A stretch of DNA of 64,000 bases from Chloroflexota bacterium. GTDB lineage: Bacteria > Chloroflexota > Anaerolineae > Anaerolineales > Anaerolineaceae. The position numbers and the translations under genes are program-made. How positions within the stretch are numbered: the stretch's first letter is position 1; the number at the start of each line of letters is the position of its first letter. The stretch spans positions 20,978 to 84,977 of the forward strand of contig WOUT01000003.1 of NCBI GenBank assembly GCA_009773005.1. Direction: 5' to 3'. Below, piece by piece: positions 63,324 to 64,000 of this stretch. The notes beneath the pieces were generated by a model. It saw only the letters and a program-made list of their open reading frames with translations. It was not told the DNA's origin and made no database searches.

Positions 63324-63734
63324 TTATTTGCCCGTTGCGTAAAATACTGCCAGACCATTTCCATCGGAATTCATGAGGACTAATTTCTGCCCATCGATCT
63401 TGAAAGTTGCGGCCTGGTTCAGCGCTGCGTAGAAGGCGGAGGATTGCGCCATGATCTGTTCGTCACAAGCCATCATGGTCGAGACCATGTCAGAGCCGAC
63501 TTTGAAATTGCTGCCATCAGTGGTGTAAGATCCGCCGTAGCTGTTGCAGCCGTCCGAACCGCTGATTCTATCTTCTGTGAAATTGAGGGTTACGTCGGGT
63601 TTGGGCAGTGCCAGTTGATCGCCATAGGTCGACAGGCGCCACTGGGTATCGGTGAGGGTGTTGGTGGAAGTGCAAGCGGTCAGGATTAATCCTGCCGCTA
63701 TGACTATTATGATAAATAATTTTGTTGCTTTCAT
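63324..63734 (-). CDS. META domain lipoprotein (HslJ-like)
   Basis: 136 aa. Lipobox ILTAC (Cys21), then a META domain: LTDTQWRLSTYGDQ, LNFTEDRISGSDGCNSYGGSY, STMMACDE, FYAALNQAATFKIDGQKLVLMNSDG. META proteins are periplasmic or surface, with unclear function. AAGGAG 6 bases upstream of the ATG. Downstream (on its strand) of a terminator that ends the RNA candidate. Confidence 0.92.
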   Translation of the reverse strand: MKATKLFIIIVIAAGLILTACTSTNTLTDTQWRLSTYGDQLALPKPDVTLNFTEDRISGSDGCNSYGGSYTTDGSNFKVGSDMVSTMMACDEQIMAQSSAFYAALNQAATFKIDGQKLVLMNSDGNGLAVFYATGK

Positions 63735-63819
63735 TCGTTACTCCTTGTCAGATTCTTGTGACAACCTTAATTGAGGTGGTCTCTTATTGTGACGGTATTT
63801 TCATGTGGATAGTTCCAAT

Positions 63820-63843
63820 AAAAAGACCCCAATAAAAGGGGTC
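63820..63843 (-). terminator. Minus-strand intrinsic terminator
   Basis: GACCCC/GGGGTC stem with a short loop; on the minus strand followed by TTTTT. It lies 86 bases upstream of the META gene, so it ends either a separate RNA or a leader. Confidence 0.75.
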
Positions 63844-64000
63844 AGAGGTAGCCTCGGCGAGAATCGATGCATCCCCTGATGCACTCTTTATCTAAAACAG
63901 GGTATCATCTCAAAAAATGGGGGTAGAGTTAAGATTTCGGGAAAGACCACCCCAAATTGAGATCAATAGCCCGAGACGAAACCAGGTTAGCTAAAGGTTT
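63820..64000 (-). ncRNA. Structured RNA candidate (5' end outside window)
   Basis: Read on the minus strand, 63963-63957/63913-63907 (ATCTCAA/TTGAGAT) encloses 63953-63947/63926-63920 (GGGGTGG/CTACCCC). Farther down is a perfect 7-bp hairpin at 63884-63878/63873-63867 with an AGGGG-type loop, then the terminator. No ORF on this stretch. It could be a small RNA or the leader of the META gene. Confidence 0.45.

Noticed and set aside
63890..63960. TPP riboswitch
   Set aside because: Shares TGAGATGATACCC and a GGGGTG, but the pyrophosphate-binding arm (CTGATCTGGATAAT…GCG…AGGGA) is absent.

Overview
The window looks like a chromosomal segment of a Gram-positive-type (single-membrane) bacterium, most likely Chloroflexota, class Anaerolineae. 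That is inference, not a database result. It rests on many lipoproteins with Thr/Pro/Ala-rich linkers behind a lipobox, a membrane-anchored sortase, short-form phosphoglycerate dehydrogenase, M32 carboxypeptidase, DUF2089/SHOCT-type regulators, large multi-PAS kinases paired with HD-GYP regulators, and MITE-like intergenic repeats starting CATTGCGA. The host background is of moderate GC. The block at 20.68-30.17 kb is visibly GC-richer.

Layout. 0-20 kb: housekeeping and surface genes. These are an HExxH secreted protein, an FmdB zinc ribbon, a guanylate-kinase-like protein abutting a rhomboid protease, an L,D-transpeptidase, serA followed by an M32 carboxypeptidase, lipoproteins, an MFS exporter, a SHOCT/DUF2089 pair, an HD-GYP protein, two cation diffusion facilitators (one behind an attenuator-like leader), a HAD phosphatase, a sortase with a small membrane protein, and a class V aminotransferase. 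20.0-30.2 kb: tRNA-Lys(TTT), an AT-rich gap, then a phage head-gene island. It holds terminase, GH25 lysozyme, portal, a fused protease-capsid protein, a holin-like protein, a connector and structural proteins. No integrase, repressor, tail tube or tape measure is visible, and two of its genes are broken. 30.2-37.8 kb: two membrane proteins, then a three-gene phosphorelay (PAS/GAF kinase, single receiver, REC-REC-PAS-GAF-HD-GYP output). 38-46.6 kb: a DUF3307/SatD pair behind three evenly spaced palindromes, a membrane acyltransferase-like protein, a GNAT enzyme, a lipoprotein, and a metalloprotease plus solute-binding-protein operon without a permease. 46.9-51.7 kb: MarR regulator and heterodimeric ABC exporter under a clear promoter/operator. 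51.8-64 kb: small secreted proteins, a secreted pullulanase, a YkvA protein, a 2H phosphoesterase, a small transporter, a possible nucleotidyltransferase-fold protein, a DEDDh exonuclease, a tandem pair of polytopic membrane proteins, a META lipoprotein, and a structured RNA candidate running off the right edge.

Most notable: (i) the head-only phage island with a nested in-frame capsid start and internal repeats; (ii) satD-DUF3307 with a 28-bp-periodic operator array; (iii) two transcript leaders or RNAs with strong structure (upstream of a metal-transporter gene, and at the right edge); (iv) three separate one-base reading-frame breaks in otherwise normal genes (MFS, terminase, 146-aa hypothetical), which raise the question of real decay versus sequencing error.
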